A stretch of 64,000 nt of DNA, taken from Rhyzopertha dominica (taxonomy: Eukaryota; Arthropoda; Insecta; Coleoptera; Bostrichidae). Both the position numbers and the translations under genes were made by a program. The stretch covers positions 71,610,680 to 71,674,679 of the forward strand of contig QCXZ01000137.1 of assembly GCA_025024175.1 (NCBI GenBank). The letters are read 5' to 3'. The notes under the pieces are model-generated. The model made no database searches. It saw only the letters and a list, made by a program, of their open reading frames with translations, and had not been told where the DNA came from. Shown here in pieces: positions 47,584 through 59,744 of the stretch. The stretch's first letter is position 1; each line of letters begins with the position of its first letter.

Positions 47584-48523
47584 CGGTGCCACCGAATTCG
47601 CCNCCAGACTACCTGACTTTGGGAAAAGTACACGAATTCGCCACCGTGAGTTCCAGGTAGTTATAATCCCCTACCCCAATTCGCCACCACTCTAAGGGAG
47701 GTCTTAATTTTTATAACAAGTTGATCTTTTATTATCGGTACAGGGGACTTATCTGATACTTTTTCGGATAATATTTGGAGACCCGTAACAATACCTCTGT
47801 TTGTCTTTTTTAATGGCTACGCCTATTTTGACACACTGTAATTTTCTTATTAGTTACGCCTTTTCTTAAGTAAAACGTTAGAAGTAAAAAATGTTGGGTA
47901 AACAGATTTTTTTGCAGTTTATTTTCATGTATCTAATAGACAGATTGGTGACAATTAAAATAAAATAAATGATAAGAGATGTGACATAATATCAAAGTAG
48001 GTGTATTTTATTGATATCTTGTGCCCCGTATGCGTAGAAAATATCAGTGAATTGAACATTTGCAAAACAGACATTTTAAAAATTAAACCTACAGTATAAA
48101 TTACTCTTTTACCAAGCAGGGCCGAATCACAGAAGATTAAATTTAAATTAGATTTTTGTAGTAACTATAACTGCCAAAATAGAATACAATCATTTTAGCG
48201 GGTTCAATCTGGCTTGGTTAGAAAGTAATTTATTGCCTAATTCTAATTTAAACGTACCTTGGAAATTATGGATATATTGATTGCGATATATTTCAGATCG
48301 AACACACTGGCACTAGCACTTCAAAATGCAAATTGCAACTAACCAATACTTTATTACTCGCCCCCGTATTACCCTTAAACCCGTATGGACCCTAAATTAC
48401 ATCTTTCCTAGAAAGACCATCTTTATACCTGGGCGACTCGGTGGCCAATTCGGTCGGGGGATTACCTACCTGCTTACATTTTTGGGATTAAGAGGTTAGT
48501 CGGTGGCGAATTCGGTATAACCC
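47584..48523. mobile_element. hAT-like element with subterminal repeats (940 bp)
   Basis: The ends are inverted repeats of the form GGTNNNACCGAATTCGCC. The word CGAATTCGCCACC recurs three times inside the left end (about 47593, 47632 and 47677, some imperfect) and, reversed, twice inside the right end (about 48440 and 48501). Flanks are a perfect 8-bp repeat, ATTTTAAA (47576-47583 and 48524-48531). Repeated subterminal words are typical transposase-binding sites in hAT elements. It is non-coding. Confidence 0.75.
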
Positions 48524-48531
48524 ATTTTAAA

Positions 48532-50169
48532 TATTCAAAACATTAATCGTGGATAAAGTTTTTTATCCATTGCGGGCATAACTGATTTTTGTGATCCCAT
48601 AGCGCTATTTTGACCACGACCCCTTAATACATAAATAACTATTATCTGCTTTAAAACTAACTAAAATTTATTAAGAAGATGTTACCGGATACAAGTTTCT
48701 ACGAATGATCTATTGCTCTACAATCGCTGACAAATAATGTTGTACATATCTGGAATACGATGGCGTTTGTTTTTACATGAAATATTAATTAAAAAAATTG
48801 TATCATTCTTTTCATTTAAGCCATCGATAAATTAACTTTCCAAATTTATTAAATGGGAAAAGATTATGTACTTTTACGGTAAGTAGTCATCTGTTTCGAA
48901 CCTATGCGTTATTTTATTTAAATGTAGCTTTTTTAACTTTCGTATGCAGTAAATACAATCAGGTGCGTTAATTTTATTGTTTTTAATGGATGCTACATAG
49001 GATTTAAATTTAAAGACATCTGAGTTTAGCAATTTTCGATATCACTGTAATGCAGCATTACATACGTTAAAATTTCGAAAAAATTAATATTGCTTGTCAT
49101 TCTATCAAATAATGAGCAGCCTTTTAAAGGATTGTTGCTTTGCTTTTAACCATTTCACGTAGTTCCTGCTCACAAAACTTCGAAATTTATAATAATAAAA
49201 GTTTGCTGCATTGGTCGGATGTTAGAATACTGCACCATAGTTTAGTTGTCATGTTAAGATAAGCATGCTGCAAAGAAGGTTTCAAAGGCTCAAAAGAGGA
49301 AGAATGCATTGAAGCTGATTTTTGGTGCAACATTTACGTATGTAATTAAAATCAGTGTTAGGTCATAAAGAATTTACAGCCATGTGGCAGTTATACACAT
49401 AAGGGTATATTATTTTTCTTAAACTGTAATGCAAATATAGTGTTGGCCTTATATTATCAATACCTGAAACAGTTTAAGACATTATACCACCTGTCAGCTT
49501 ACATATAAACTCTCATCGGCACTAGTCTAGTCTAATTGTGTAGTTAAGTACTAATATACGCGTTGTGGTATTACAGTCTTCTTTTCGAATACAGACACGG
49601 CAGTACCGAACAAAATTAAATTACTGATGTTCCAGGAACAATTTGAGAGAAGTGGTTTTCTAAGTAAATATTATGTATGCACACATTCACTTCATCGGTT
49701 TATAAGAAACTGAAGATGAGTTCCGTAAACTTTTTCAACCTATGCTTTTGTCCACTGCGCTGCAATGTAATAACACCTATTCATTTTTACAAATTATGGA
49801 AACGGGTTATTACGTAGCAACGTAGCCACTAAAGCAATTTGCCGATTTGTACATACAAGATCGAAGCTGGAGATAATCTTAGCCATCAAATTAGTTTTAC
49901 GAAGTCATTCTCAGGAATTAATAAAAATATAATTAAAACAGCAATTCTTTTGTTTCCTGTGTTTATCAAGCGTTTATTGTATTTTCAGTAACCGCATGAA
50001 ACATTTTCGCAATCTTGTTAATAGGAATAACAGCATGAGAATATTTGGTGTTCACTATTACAGATGAATTAAATATATGAATAGGTAGGTACAAAATAAA
50101 CAGATTTTTTAAAATTAAAAACAGCCGAATTTTCATTGTACCTATAATTTACGATCCCATGCAGTAGCA
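48532..50169. other. No gene recognised
   Basis: AT-rich, with no frames or bounded repeats that I could identify. Confidence 0.5.
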
Positions 50170-51613
50170 TATGAACTGGCCCAAGCGTAAAGTAAAATAC
50201 GTGTGTATTTATATTTAAAATATTTTATTTTAAAGAAACTAACTAAAAAGTTATGGTTAATTATATTTGATACCTCAAAATATTAGCAACAAATTAGTAA
50301 CAACACTGCATGAGTGCAGTTTGCACTAAAAAAAATAAGCACAAAGAAAACTATGTTTGGCGCATTAGAATTGGCTCAGAATTGTAATAGGCTGTGTTTA
50401 GCCTAAAATCACGTTTGCGTTGACACAAAACACGGCTACATTGGCGTTACTTTGTCAATGTTGTATCTGTCAGACGTCAAGTTTCAGAAGATCTGAAAAA
50501 ATCCATAATTTGTGCCCTTAAGAATGGTATTTCGGGATATAACATCGCCAAAAATTTGAAAATTTCTGGGTATTGGTAGAATTTAATAAACAACAAAGCG
50601 GGATGAACGTGTTGTTCGAAAGTTAGTCAAACAAAATTGCGGCGTATCTTTAAGAGAACTGGCGCCGAGGTGGGGATATGTGATACAGATGCGAATATCA
50701 AAAGATACTTGCTTGCGATAGCTTAAAAAAAATGTCGTAACCTTTATAAAGTAGGTTTTGTAAAGAAAATCGGTCACTTCTTTTATTGAATGTACTTTAG
50801 GCAAAAGTTAAACCTTTGTTAACACAAAAACAGAAGGAAGCCAGATGCTTATGGGCAAATGAACAAAAAAGAACTGGGTGCAAAGGCAATGGCATTCTAT
50901 AATCTGGAGCGAAGAATCAAGATTTGAAGTCTTTGTTGGAGACTCCAGAAAAAGAATTATTCGTCGGCGGAGTGAAGAATATCACTCTGATTGTTTAACA
51001 AGGAAAGTCAAATTCCAGCATCCATCATGGTTTGGGGGTGTATGTCCGCAAAGGGAGTAGGGCGCCTTCTAGTAATAGATGGAACTGTAAATGCCCAAAA
51101 GTATAAAACAATTTTGGAAGAAAAATTATTCGCAGCCATTGAAAAGTTGCAGTTGCCAGGAGGAGAATATTGTTACCTACAAGATGGCGCTTTCTGTCAC
51201 ACAGCAAAAACTGTTACAACATGGTTTCAGGAAAATCACATTCCCGTAATAAAATGACCATCAAGCAGTCCAGATTTGTCTCCGATTGAGAAACTGCTCC
51301 AGTTCATACAGCTAATAAGTTAGAAATTCAACTTAACGAAATCTGGAAAAGTTTTACATCAGAATACTGCATTACCTTAGTACAAAGTATGCAACGACGA
51401 ATTAAAGCAGTTTTAAAGCGAAAGGGAGATTGCACCCATTTAGTTTCGTTTTTGTGCTCGCCTTTTTAATTATGTATTTTTGTTATTTAATATTGTTGTT
51501 AAGTTGTTGTTAATATTGCCAAATATTAAACAAAATTTTTCAGTTCGCTTGATTAAAAAAAGTTGTGTACAAAATACGATTCTGTATTTTACATAAACTT
51601 GGGCCAATTCATA
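50170..51613 (+). mobile_element. Tc1-like transposon (1.44 kb)
   Basis: The left end TATGAACTGGCCCAAG (50170) and right end CTTGGGCCAATTCATA (to 51613) are inverted repeats, and matching continues inward through a GTAAAATAC block. The element carries a broken transposase on the plus strand. TA-rich flanks fit the family but the exact target TA is ambiguous. About 300 bp lie between each end and the coding region. Confidence 0.78.
50470..51460 (+). pseudogene. Tc1-like transposase with frameshifts
   Basis: Pieces in order: RRQVSEDLKKSIICALKNG and ISGYNIAKNLKIS (helix-turn-helix), WHSIIWSEESRFEVF (block of the first acidic catalytic residue), IPASIMVWGCMSAKGVGRL, YLQDGAFCHTAKTV (second Asp) and WFQENHIPVI. 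A stop then falls where family members continue with W..SPDL.PIEN; the next bases encode SSSPDLSPIEKL, which holds the third acidic residue. At least four frame changes or stops. The pieces overlap two frames around 50991-51060. Confidence 0.8.
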
Positions 51614-52535
51614 TATGCGACTGAGCTCATATATTTAAGTAGATAGTTATGAATGTTCTATCATTGTAGTTATAGTAATTACCTAAATTTACTTTATATA
51701 GGTATTAGATGCTATTCATTATTATTCAGTCAATAAAAATACCTAGTTATCTTGCGTATTCAAAAAAAGATAACATTTTTACATGCACATTTGCTATTTA
51801 TTTCGTGTGTCTCAATTTTACATAATTTATAAGCACAATACTTAGATATAACGATTACGGCAGACTCAAGTTCTTGGAAATAGAAAGTTCCATAAACAAA
51901 AATGTGAAAAATCTTGGATTTCTGAGAGAACATGACATTACCGGAAAAGCATTTCGTTTACAAAGTAACAATATCGGCGACTGCAAAGGCAACTTGAATG
52001 AAATAATTGATCCATCATCAGTCGTGTTTCCTTTCCTGTTTATAAAGAACACACACTGATTTGACATGTTTATAATATTCTTCAGTAGCTGCAAGAAATA
52101 TATTGACTATATTTTCTTACCTAACTGGAGCAGCAATAATATTTTCGAACAATACCAATACAGTCTAATAAAACTGATATAAAATTCCAATACAAAATTT
52201 GAATAACTGCGGGTATTTGCATCGTAGAAATACCTGTATTACCAACATCCTAGTTGTATACCAGTAGCACAGATGGAGCCAGCTAATTTGATAAACGTCA
52301 AACTGAAATGACATAACCTCTACACTACACGATGACAGCTGCTGGTTGGCACATGTGGATAGGTTGCACCGGCAAGGTTATCAAGCAAAAGTGATTTGCT
52401 TATAGCGTGATATACCTGTGTATTTCATCATCATTTTATTGGCTGCCTAATCTAGCTATGCATTGAATTTTACAAGCAGTATTTAGTTCATTATATTTAT
52501 TAATAAATTGGCCCAACAGTATTCTTCATTGAAAA
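51614..52535. other. Upstream region of FARSA
   Basis: AT-rich. From about 52260 the composition is less AT-rich and leads into the FARSA start codon. No TATA box at a convincing distance was recognised. The opposed frames at 51855-52094 show no domain. Confidence 0.4.
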
Positions 52536-55500
52536 ATGTCAGAACTTAGTGAGAAAATTCTGCAGCTCTTGGCGAATCGTAATGAAACTACCACCCTTGA
52601 GCTGGCTAAAATATTTAACGAAGATCACCAAAAAATTATCGGTGCTATTAAGAGTATACAGGCAGCTGGGGACCTAATTTTAGCAGAGCCCCAAAGTGAG
52701 AAGTATATAGAACTGTCGGAAGAAGGCACTTTAGTTGCTGAGAAAGGTAAGTATAATTACTTCAGTGGCCAGTACTTATTTAATAATGAAACTCTAGGTA
52801 GTTACGAAGCAGCTGTTTACAATGCTGTACCTGAAGCAGGTATAACTCAAGCGGAACTCATGAAAGTTCCAAATGCAAAAATTGGATTTAGTAAGGCCAT
52901 GTCTGCTGGTTGGATATTGGTCGACAAAAGTGGAGGTGCGCCTCTAGTAAAACGAAAAGTTTCAAACATCGAAGACGTCGTTCAAACCCACCTAAACCAA
53001 ATAAAATCTGGTGATTTATCGCAAATAACAGACAACTTGAAACAAGAATACAAGAAGCGAAAATTGATACAGGAGGTGGTTTTAAAAAGTTTTTTGCTAA
53101 AAAAGGGACCGGAATTCAGTACTTCTCTTGCTAAACTAGAAACTGACTTGACCGCTGATATGTTGGCAAACGAAAGCTGGAAGAATTTGAAATTCAAGGA
53201 TTATAATTTCAATGCTTTGGGAGCCCCGATAGAATGTGGATTTTTACATCCTTTACTCAAAGTGAGGACAGAATTTAGACAAATTTTCTTGGAAATGGGC
53301 TTTTCCGAAATGCCCACTAACAACTACATTGAAAGCTCTTTTTGGAACTTTGATGCCCTTTTCCAACCACAACAGCACCCTGCAAGAGACGCACATGACA
53401 CTTTCTTCATTTCGGATCCAAAGACATCATCGAACTTTCCTATGGACTATCTGGGAAGAGTGAAAAAGGTGCATAGTAAAGGAGGATATGGTTCTAAGGG
53501 GTAAGGATGCTGCCAGAATACATTTTACTACACCTATTGTAATTATAACAATAATGTTTAGTTTGTGAGTATTTTAGCAGCCAAAATTATTTCTTATATG
53601 TTTTGAAGCCTTTTTTCAAACTTTATTAAAAAAAAACAGTTTGATAAATTAGACTTACATTTCCTTCTTGTTAAGACCAAATGTAAGGTATTTTTTCATG
53701 ACGCAGCTTATTGCAGCTGGTTGAACTGTTTTTGAAAATATATATTTGAACGCTAAAATAACGTCACATTTGACGCAGTTTGGAATCATTGTACGGAACC
53801 TTTTGAACTATGTTATAACCTTAAATGCCACTTGAATGCTATCAAAAATAAAAAAGTGTGTGTGTCACCCGTCACTTGTGCACGCTGTTGTTTGAGTGCG
53901 GTTCACTTATGTTGAATAGCAGTTTTCTAATGGTTACCATAATAAAATGTATAAATAATTATCTGCAGGTATCTGTTCAATTCCCAAAGATTGCAAAACC
54001 AAAACGTTTTCCATTGTTTTGCAGTGAACAAATCATTGTCCTTATAAGAATGAATAACAGGTATTATTTTTGACTATAATATTCCATCGGAGTAATAAAT
54101 ATTATTAATTAAAGTTCAACTACTTTTTTGTGATTTCACAGTTTTGAGTTAATACATTTGATGCATGTTACAAAATTGTGCAGTGCATCACCAAAAAACT
54201 CCTATAATTTTGCCAGGTTATACCCAAAGAGGTAAATAGACAGGAGAGAGCAAATCCCATACTGACAAGCAGACGAAAACTGGCTTCTGCATATGGCCAA
54301 CTTTCTATTCAAAATCATACAAGAAAACCATATTTTATACACAATGTTAGGGTTACCATACTTCCTTTTTTCCTGCACATGTCCTATTTTTTCAACCTCA
54401 ATTTTCAGTGTGGGTTTTTAAAACTGCAGTATTGGCCGAATTTTTTGCATTCCAAATTTTGATCAAATTATTATTTTTTGATTCAAGTAGGTACTACAGA
54501 AATAACAATTTAAAATAAACTGGTAGTGTACTTATACAAATATGTCTTTTTTTTTGTCCTCCATTTTTATTCTATCGAATACCCTTTTGTCCTCTTTTGT
54601 CAAATGTAAAATATAGTAACCCTACACAATATTATCATGAATAGTGGCAACAAATCTAGGAATTAAACACCCATTATTACATAAATTGTGATTACAGCAT
54701 ACCTTCTCCAACATGTGCAAGGGAACACCTCAATATGGTTGCCTTCCCAGTTCCATCTACAAATTTCATTACCCCCACTCCCTTTCTATATTCTGTTGTT
54801 TTTTACCTCATTGGTTATACCGGAGCTGTTAACCTCTTCTCTAATTTAGCGTTATGGTTTTTTTTGTCAGATGTAATTATTTTAAAGAAATAAATAAAGT
54901 TTGAAATAGGCTTAAGATAGATGCCGAAAAGTTACAATACAAAACAATTCTGGTTTAGTTTTGGTTTGGTTTGGTTAGTTTCTAAAATACCCAGAAACTG
55001 AACGTTATTATAATATTAACTACAAAAAATAAAAACATACAAATTTTATATTTATAATATGGATTAGTTTAATGGCTATTCACACATTCTATTCAAAAAG
55101 AAACTTTAACTCTGACTCATGTAACTTTCCTTCTAGCGTAAAATTAACTTGTAGTTAATAAATGACAATTATCTAACGAGCATTAAATCTCTTTCTGTTG
55201 TGCAGTTATGGCTATGACTGGAAGATAGAAGAAGCTCAAAAGAACCTGCTACGAACTCATACAACAGCAGTTAGTGCGAGAATGCTCTATAAAATAGCCC
55301 AAGAGAAAGTATTCAAACCCACAAAACTTTTCAGTATAGACAGGGTATTTAGGAATGAAACTTTAGATGCCACCCATCTGGCAGAATTTCATCAAGTAGA
55401 AGGCGTTATTGCTGACAAATACCTTACACTAGGGGACCTAATTGGAGTATTCACAGAATTTTTCAAGAAACTAGGCATTACCGAATTGGAATTTAAGCCT

Positions 55501-55773
55501 GCTTATAATCCGTACACTGAACCAAGCATGGAGATATTCTGCTTCCATCCAGGTTTGGGCAAATGGATAGAAATAGGAAATTCTGGGATGTTTAGACCTG
55601 AAATGCTACTGCCCATGGGTTTACCAGAAGATGTACAGGTTTTGGCATGGGGTTTGTCATTGGAAAGGCCTACGATGATTAAATATGGTTTTAACAACAT
55701 TAGGGACTTGGTGGGTCCTAAAGTTGACTTGCAAATGGTCCAAAGCAGTCCAATTTGCAGGTTGGATAAGTGA
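52536..55773 (+). CDS. FARSA: Phenylalanyl-tRNA synthetase alpha subunit, cytosolic
   Basis: Two exons, 52536-53500 and 55206-55773, joined across a 1705-bp GT-AG intron. The donor is GGG|GTAAGG and the acceptor TTGTGCAG|T, which restores a glycine codon and gives a continuous GYGSKGYGYDW. The 510-residue product matches the usual length of about 508. It charges tRNA-Phe with phenylalanine as part of a cytosolic alpha2-beta2 complex with FARSB. Residues 1 to about 170 are the N-terminal winged-helix tRNA-binding region ([14 protein letters not shown] on). The class II catalytic core runs from about 210, with [19 protein letters not shown], the motif 2 block [19 protein letters not shown] (about 370-389), and the motif 3 glycine-arginine region [10 protein letters not shown] (about 471-480). 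GNSGMFRPE (446-454) contributes to the phenylalanine pocket. The ATG chosen begins a family-typical N-terminus. An AATAAA follows the stop by 63 bp. The gene looks intact; a MITE lies in its intron. Confidence 0.97.
54348..54624. mobile_element. hAT-like MITE in the FARSA intron (277 bp)
   Basis: The left end TAGGGTTACCATA and right end TATAGTAACCCTA are inverted repeats. The flanks are CACAATGT (54340-54347) and CACAATAT (54625-54632), an 8-bp duplication with one mismatch. Repeated GTCC(T) words near each end are likely subterminal motifs. It is non-coding and sits well inside the intron, away from the splice sites. Confidence 0.8.
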
Positions 55774-55836
55774 ACAGAGTGCTATTTAATAATTAACCTA
55801 GCTTTGGACCAGAGGTGTTCTATTTATATTACTTTC

Positions 55837-55842
55837 AATAAA
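55837..55842 (+). terminator. FARSA: Poly(A) signal of FARSA
   Basis: AATAAA, 63 bp after the stop codon, within 'ttcaataaagtaa'. It is the first canonical signal after the gene. Confidence 0.65.
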
Positions 55843-57143
55843 GTAATTTCAAGAAGTCTTTAGTTTCCTTCTGATTTGTTTGTAGCTGCCTTGCTGCATT
55901 TTGCCCACGCCTAGTAAGAATGGTGGAAAGGTAAGTTTCTTTCCAATACTTCCCAGTTGTATTCCGTTTATTTTAACAAAACAAATTTATAAGTGTTCAG
56001 TGCTGATGGTGGCTTAATGTCAAAAGTACCTACATATAATTTTTTTAATGGATAATAAATAATAATGGATATAAATTCTGAAAAGAGAGAAAAACGTGTA
56101 TTTCTGACTGATTGGAGTAGTATAATATCACACTATGTTCTAAAAGATTATTTACTATTTATTGTTTTACCTTATTACAATATTCGTTTAATGTACGCTT
56201 TCGCAGTTTACAAGTTTTGCTCAAGTATTTTTTTTGCTAATTTTCGTTATAGCAACAACAATAGGGATGGAAGTTCTAAAACGGCATAATGTGCTCATTT
56301 TAAAATGTCTAATTATTTTAAATTTAATCAAAATATGTAGTTGAATGTTCAACTACAGGGGTGCTATTTAGGCCCTATCAAATGTGTCCCATGACAGAAC
56401 AATTAGGAACTTTAAAATAATATTATCTGCAATAATTGATCACTTTATGTAGAGGTATTAATTATTTAATGACTTACAGAATGGATGGTATGTAATGTAT
56501 CAATTTTAATAACTGTTATACCCTGAAGTACATGCTTTTTAATTATTTAAGAGCAGGGTCAACTGCAAATGATGAGAGTTTGCTAAATACCAGTGCTATT
56601 ATAATAAGAAAGGCAAATACTTTTTATTTATGAAACTAGGAAAGTAAATATCTTTTTTCAATATTCGCCTGTTGTCCCAATAAATATGTAACTTATGTAA
56701 AATAAAAATACATTCAGGTGATTATAATCTTTGATCATTACAATGTACGTCCATTTTGCACTAGCTGGTGCAAACAGCATAACGTAGACATACATTTTAA
56801 TGTATTTCGGTTTTTGCCTGAATAGATTGAGTAGACCTGCTGTCAAGTTATGATGTATGCCAATATGCAGGTCATAGTTCTCATAGAGGCAGGTGGGTGG
56901 CTTTGTCATCCTCTCAAGTTTTTTTACTGTAATATTCGCTACAGTGACTCAATGGAGTGTAATTTTTTGCTAACCGAAATATTGTATCTTGTAATATTTA
57001 TTAGAATTTTTGTTCTGATTTGTTTGTTAGGTATATTCATTTAATATACCAATCACATTTAGAAAACTCAATAAAATTAAAAATACAAGTATATAGTATA
57101 TGTAATGTAAAACCCATGTGATCAAAATTTTTTATAACAGTTA
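55843..57143. other. Intergenic region between convergent FARSA and CHSY
   Basis: AT-rich. Contains a worn copy of the hammerhead repeat (56746-56915). The frames at 56065-56289 and 56850-57044 have no domain. The 3' ends of two genes face each other across it. Confidence 0.5.
56746..56915 (+). repeat. Third, dispersed copy of the hammerhead repeat family
   Basis: Words shared in order with the unit at 30081-30432: AGCTGGTGCAAACAGCATA (compare AGCTGGTTGCGGTGCAG), GACATACATT, CCTGCTGTCAAGTT, GATGTATGCCAATATGCAGG and GGTGGCTTTGTCATC. The hammerhead itself is not intact here; only the tail of helix I is left. It shows that the family is dispersed rather than a local duplication. Confidence 0.6.
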
Positions 57144-57149
57144 TTTATT
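57144..57149 (-). terminator. Possible poly(A) signal of CHSY
   Basis: AATAAA on the minus strand, about 190 bp after the CHSY stop. A second AATAAA lies near 57178-57183. Either could be used. Confidence 0.35.
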
Positions 57150-57336
57150 TCCAACATATTATTAAAAATGAACATTTTTTTATTATTAAACAATGTACAC
57201 AGCTACAAGGACCACAGTAACAATGGCACAAACGGTACTAATTTTCTTCCTAATGTACAATATAAAAAAGAGGTATCAAAATAAATAGGTATGCTAAAAA
57301 AATCACAGATTTCATTTTTTGCATGAATAACGAAAA

Positions 57337-59744
57337 CTATGTGAGAAGCAAATGTTTATATTTCTTGAAGTATTTCTGTAAGATTTTCAACGATCCATAG
57401 GTAGATGCTTGAGTTCCGATGCACATGTTTTTTTGAGCAATTTCCAAAGTACTATCACATTCAATTGGATGATACACATGGATCAAACCAGGGTCTACAC
57501 TTCTCACTACAGTCAAATTTGATTTCACCACATTATCATAAAACGTCACATCTTCGTATCCCCAACCATACAGCGAAGTATTAAAACCACCTAAGTTCAT
57601 AAAATCACTTTTATACAAACTGACAATGCCGAATCCAAATTGCCGCCAATATCCGCTCGTATCATCTATGATGTTGTTGTAAATTAGGTAATCTTCCACA
57701 GGATAACTCTTGTTGAGTAAATGAGGATTATACAAGCTATACACTATGGGAAAGTAAACTGTTTTATTTCGAATTGTATTATGGCGGATTCGCAGTAAAG
57801 TGCTGCTGTCGAAGACCATATCGACATCTATGAATAGTAGCAGGTCTCCTTCCTTCGATGAATTAGCTGCATACTGCAAGGCTCTTCCTCTTGAAAATGC
57901 TTCGTTTATTCCTAAAATTCTTATGACATGGGACGGGTATTTATTCTGAGTATTATAAATTAATCGTAATGTGTTCGTATAATCATCAGACGTAGAATCA
58001 CTCTTGTATAAAACTATCGTTAGAGTAGTATCTTCTTGTTCTTTAATGCACCTAGCTTCATACATCGTTAGGAACCTTTTGAATATTGGGTATCTGCCGA
58101 GCAAGGGCAAGACGAAATTGATCACCTTCGGTCTGTTGTTTGGCGCAGATTCAAAGAAAGGAATGTTATCACCCAGCTGTGAAATAAAGCTGCTTATGAG
58201 CTGTTTAGAAAGCGGAGTCTGTGTTATTTCGTTTTTCTTGGCAGTGCTGTTTCTGAGTAAATCAGCCTCCTTTATGTATATGCCTGTGAAAAAATAAATA
58301 AACATAATTTGTCCAGCAATTACGTTTTGTTTATTTTACCTGTGAAGGTCTGTTGCACATAAGCATGACGTCGAACATGCACAGTCATTTTATGACCCCT
58401 GTATTTACGGTAAATTAACAGGAGATCAAAAATTAGATCGGCTCCATTATTTGGGTCAAGCCGAAAATAAGCATAAATTGTTTCCTTGAAGTCTATCACT
58501 CTTCCCCTTTGCCTTGAATATACATTGATGAGGTCCATTATCTGAAAATAAAGAATTCTATAATCGGCATGGTTAAAGTTGACAGCAATTTTATGTTTTT
58601 TTGTAAATAATTTAATTTATGGGAAAAATAGGTAATTGCTACTATCCTACTAAGATCAGGAAGTATAGAGTTGCTATTTACTCTTCAGAACCAATATTTA
58701 ATGTATTCAAGATAGTTCACTTTCTATTAGTAGTAGAACCCTAAACGAAGAGGAAAAATGTATATAAACTCCGGCTCCCTTTTAGAGATAGAGAGCCTTG
58801 AAGTTTTAGAATTAGACAGCTTCTTAAGCAGTGGAGATTCTTATTCAGCAAGAAGTTTTGGGGTTTAAGATTGAAAATGTATTTATTACTACAGGACTGC
58901 CTAAAATTTGAACTTGTTCAAACAAGCAACCAGTTGTTTGATGTTCTTTTGTAACCTTTTCATGGAAAATTGATATGTAAACTTAAACATAGAGTGCCAT
59001 AATAGACCACAAATTAATGATGCATATATTTTGTTTTTGGTTTATGGTAAGCACATTAGACCGATATTATTATAATTTAATCTCTGTCATAATAGTTAAA
59101 ATATTTAGCATCGGCTGACTTTAAATTGGTGGCTTCAATAGTTTAAGTACTCCTATAGAATGTTACATGTGGCTTACATTTCTTTATTGCAGATTCTTAA
59201 AGTAAAACTCTCAACAAGTACCAATATTGCCACAAATCGCTTCTTGTATACAATGGAGGATCAAGTTTGAGTCATGATATAAACTTTTTAATTTAATGGC
59301 ACTAAAAATATCTCCTTTGTCTGGAACATGCAAAAAATTTTCGACATTTTTTCAAAAACCTTAATGACTTATTTATATTCGGAAGAAGAGAATTTTTAAC
59401 AAAATTTGAAGTTTATTTCAATCACATCAGACGTGTTTCATCATAATAAATATATACCTATATAAATTTTGGGTATAGGTATTAAGGTTTAGGCTACAAA
59501 ACAGACTCAAATGTATAGGTGACTTATTTTCTGCATATTCTTATCGATTATTGCAAAATGCAATAACACCTCTGTAGGCTTACCTCTCTTGTAATGTCAT
59601 TGAAACCCTCTTTCATTCCAGATATAATTTTCTTTCTTGGATTCAGGTCTTTAGCGGAATATACTGTCTTCGTTGAAATAAACTCCCAATCAAGTAGGTC
59701 ACGCAAACTCTCTGGTCTAAACCGATTTAAATTAACTGAGGTAC
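57337..59744 (-). CDS. CHSY1: Chondroitin sulfate synthase, C-terminal three exons
   Basis: Minus-strand exons 59744-59584, 58541-58340 and 58283-57337, joined by GT-AG introns of 1042 and 56 bp in matching phases. The visible protein is about 435 residues; whole family members are about 800. The enzyme is a Golgi type II membrane glycosyltransferase that builds the chondroitin chain by adding glucuronate and N-acetylgalactosamine. The first exon reads RFRPESLRDLLDWEFIST and the second RQRGRVIDFKETIYAYFR then TVHVRRHAYVQQTF. The last carries the GalNAc-transferase domain: FVLPLLGRYPIFKRFLTMYE, the metal-binding DVD in LLLFIDVDMVF, FGFGIVSLYKSDFMNLGGF, LYGWGYEDVTFYD and the family end CIGTQASTYGS. 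The ATG-like frame start at 58305 is intronic; the true exon begins at 58283. The N-terminal half with the membrane anchor and beta-3-glycosyltransferase domain was not found up to 64000. I use CHSY1 for the vertebrate relative it most resembles. Confidence 0.92.

Noticed and set aside
52982..53197. Minus-strand frame opposite FARSA exon 1
   Set aside because: It is the antisense shadow of a certain coding exon.
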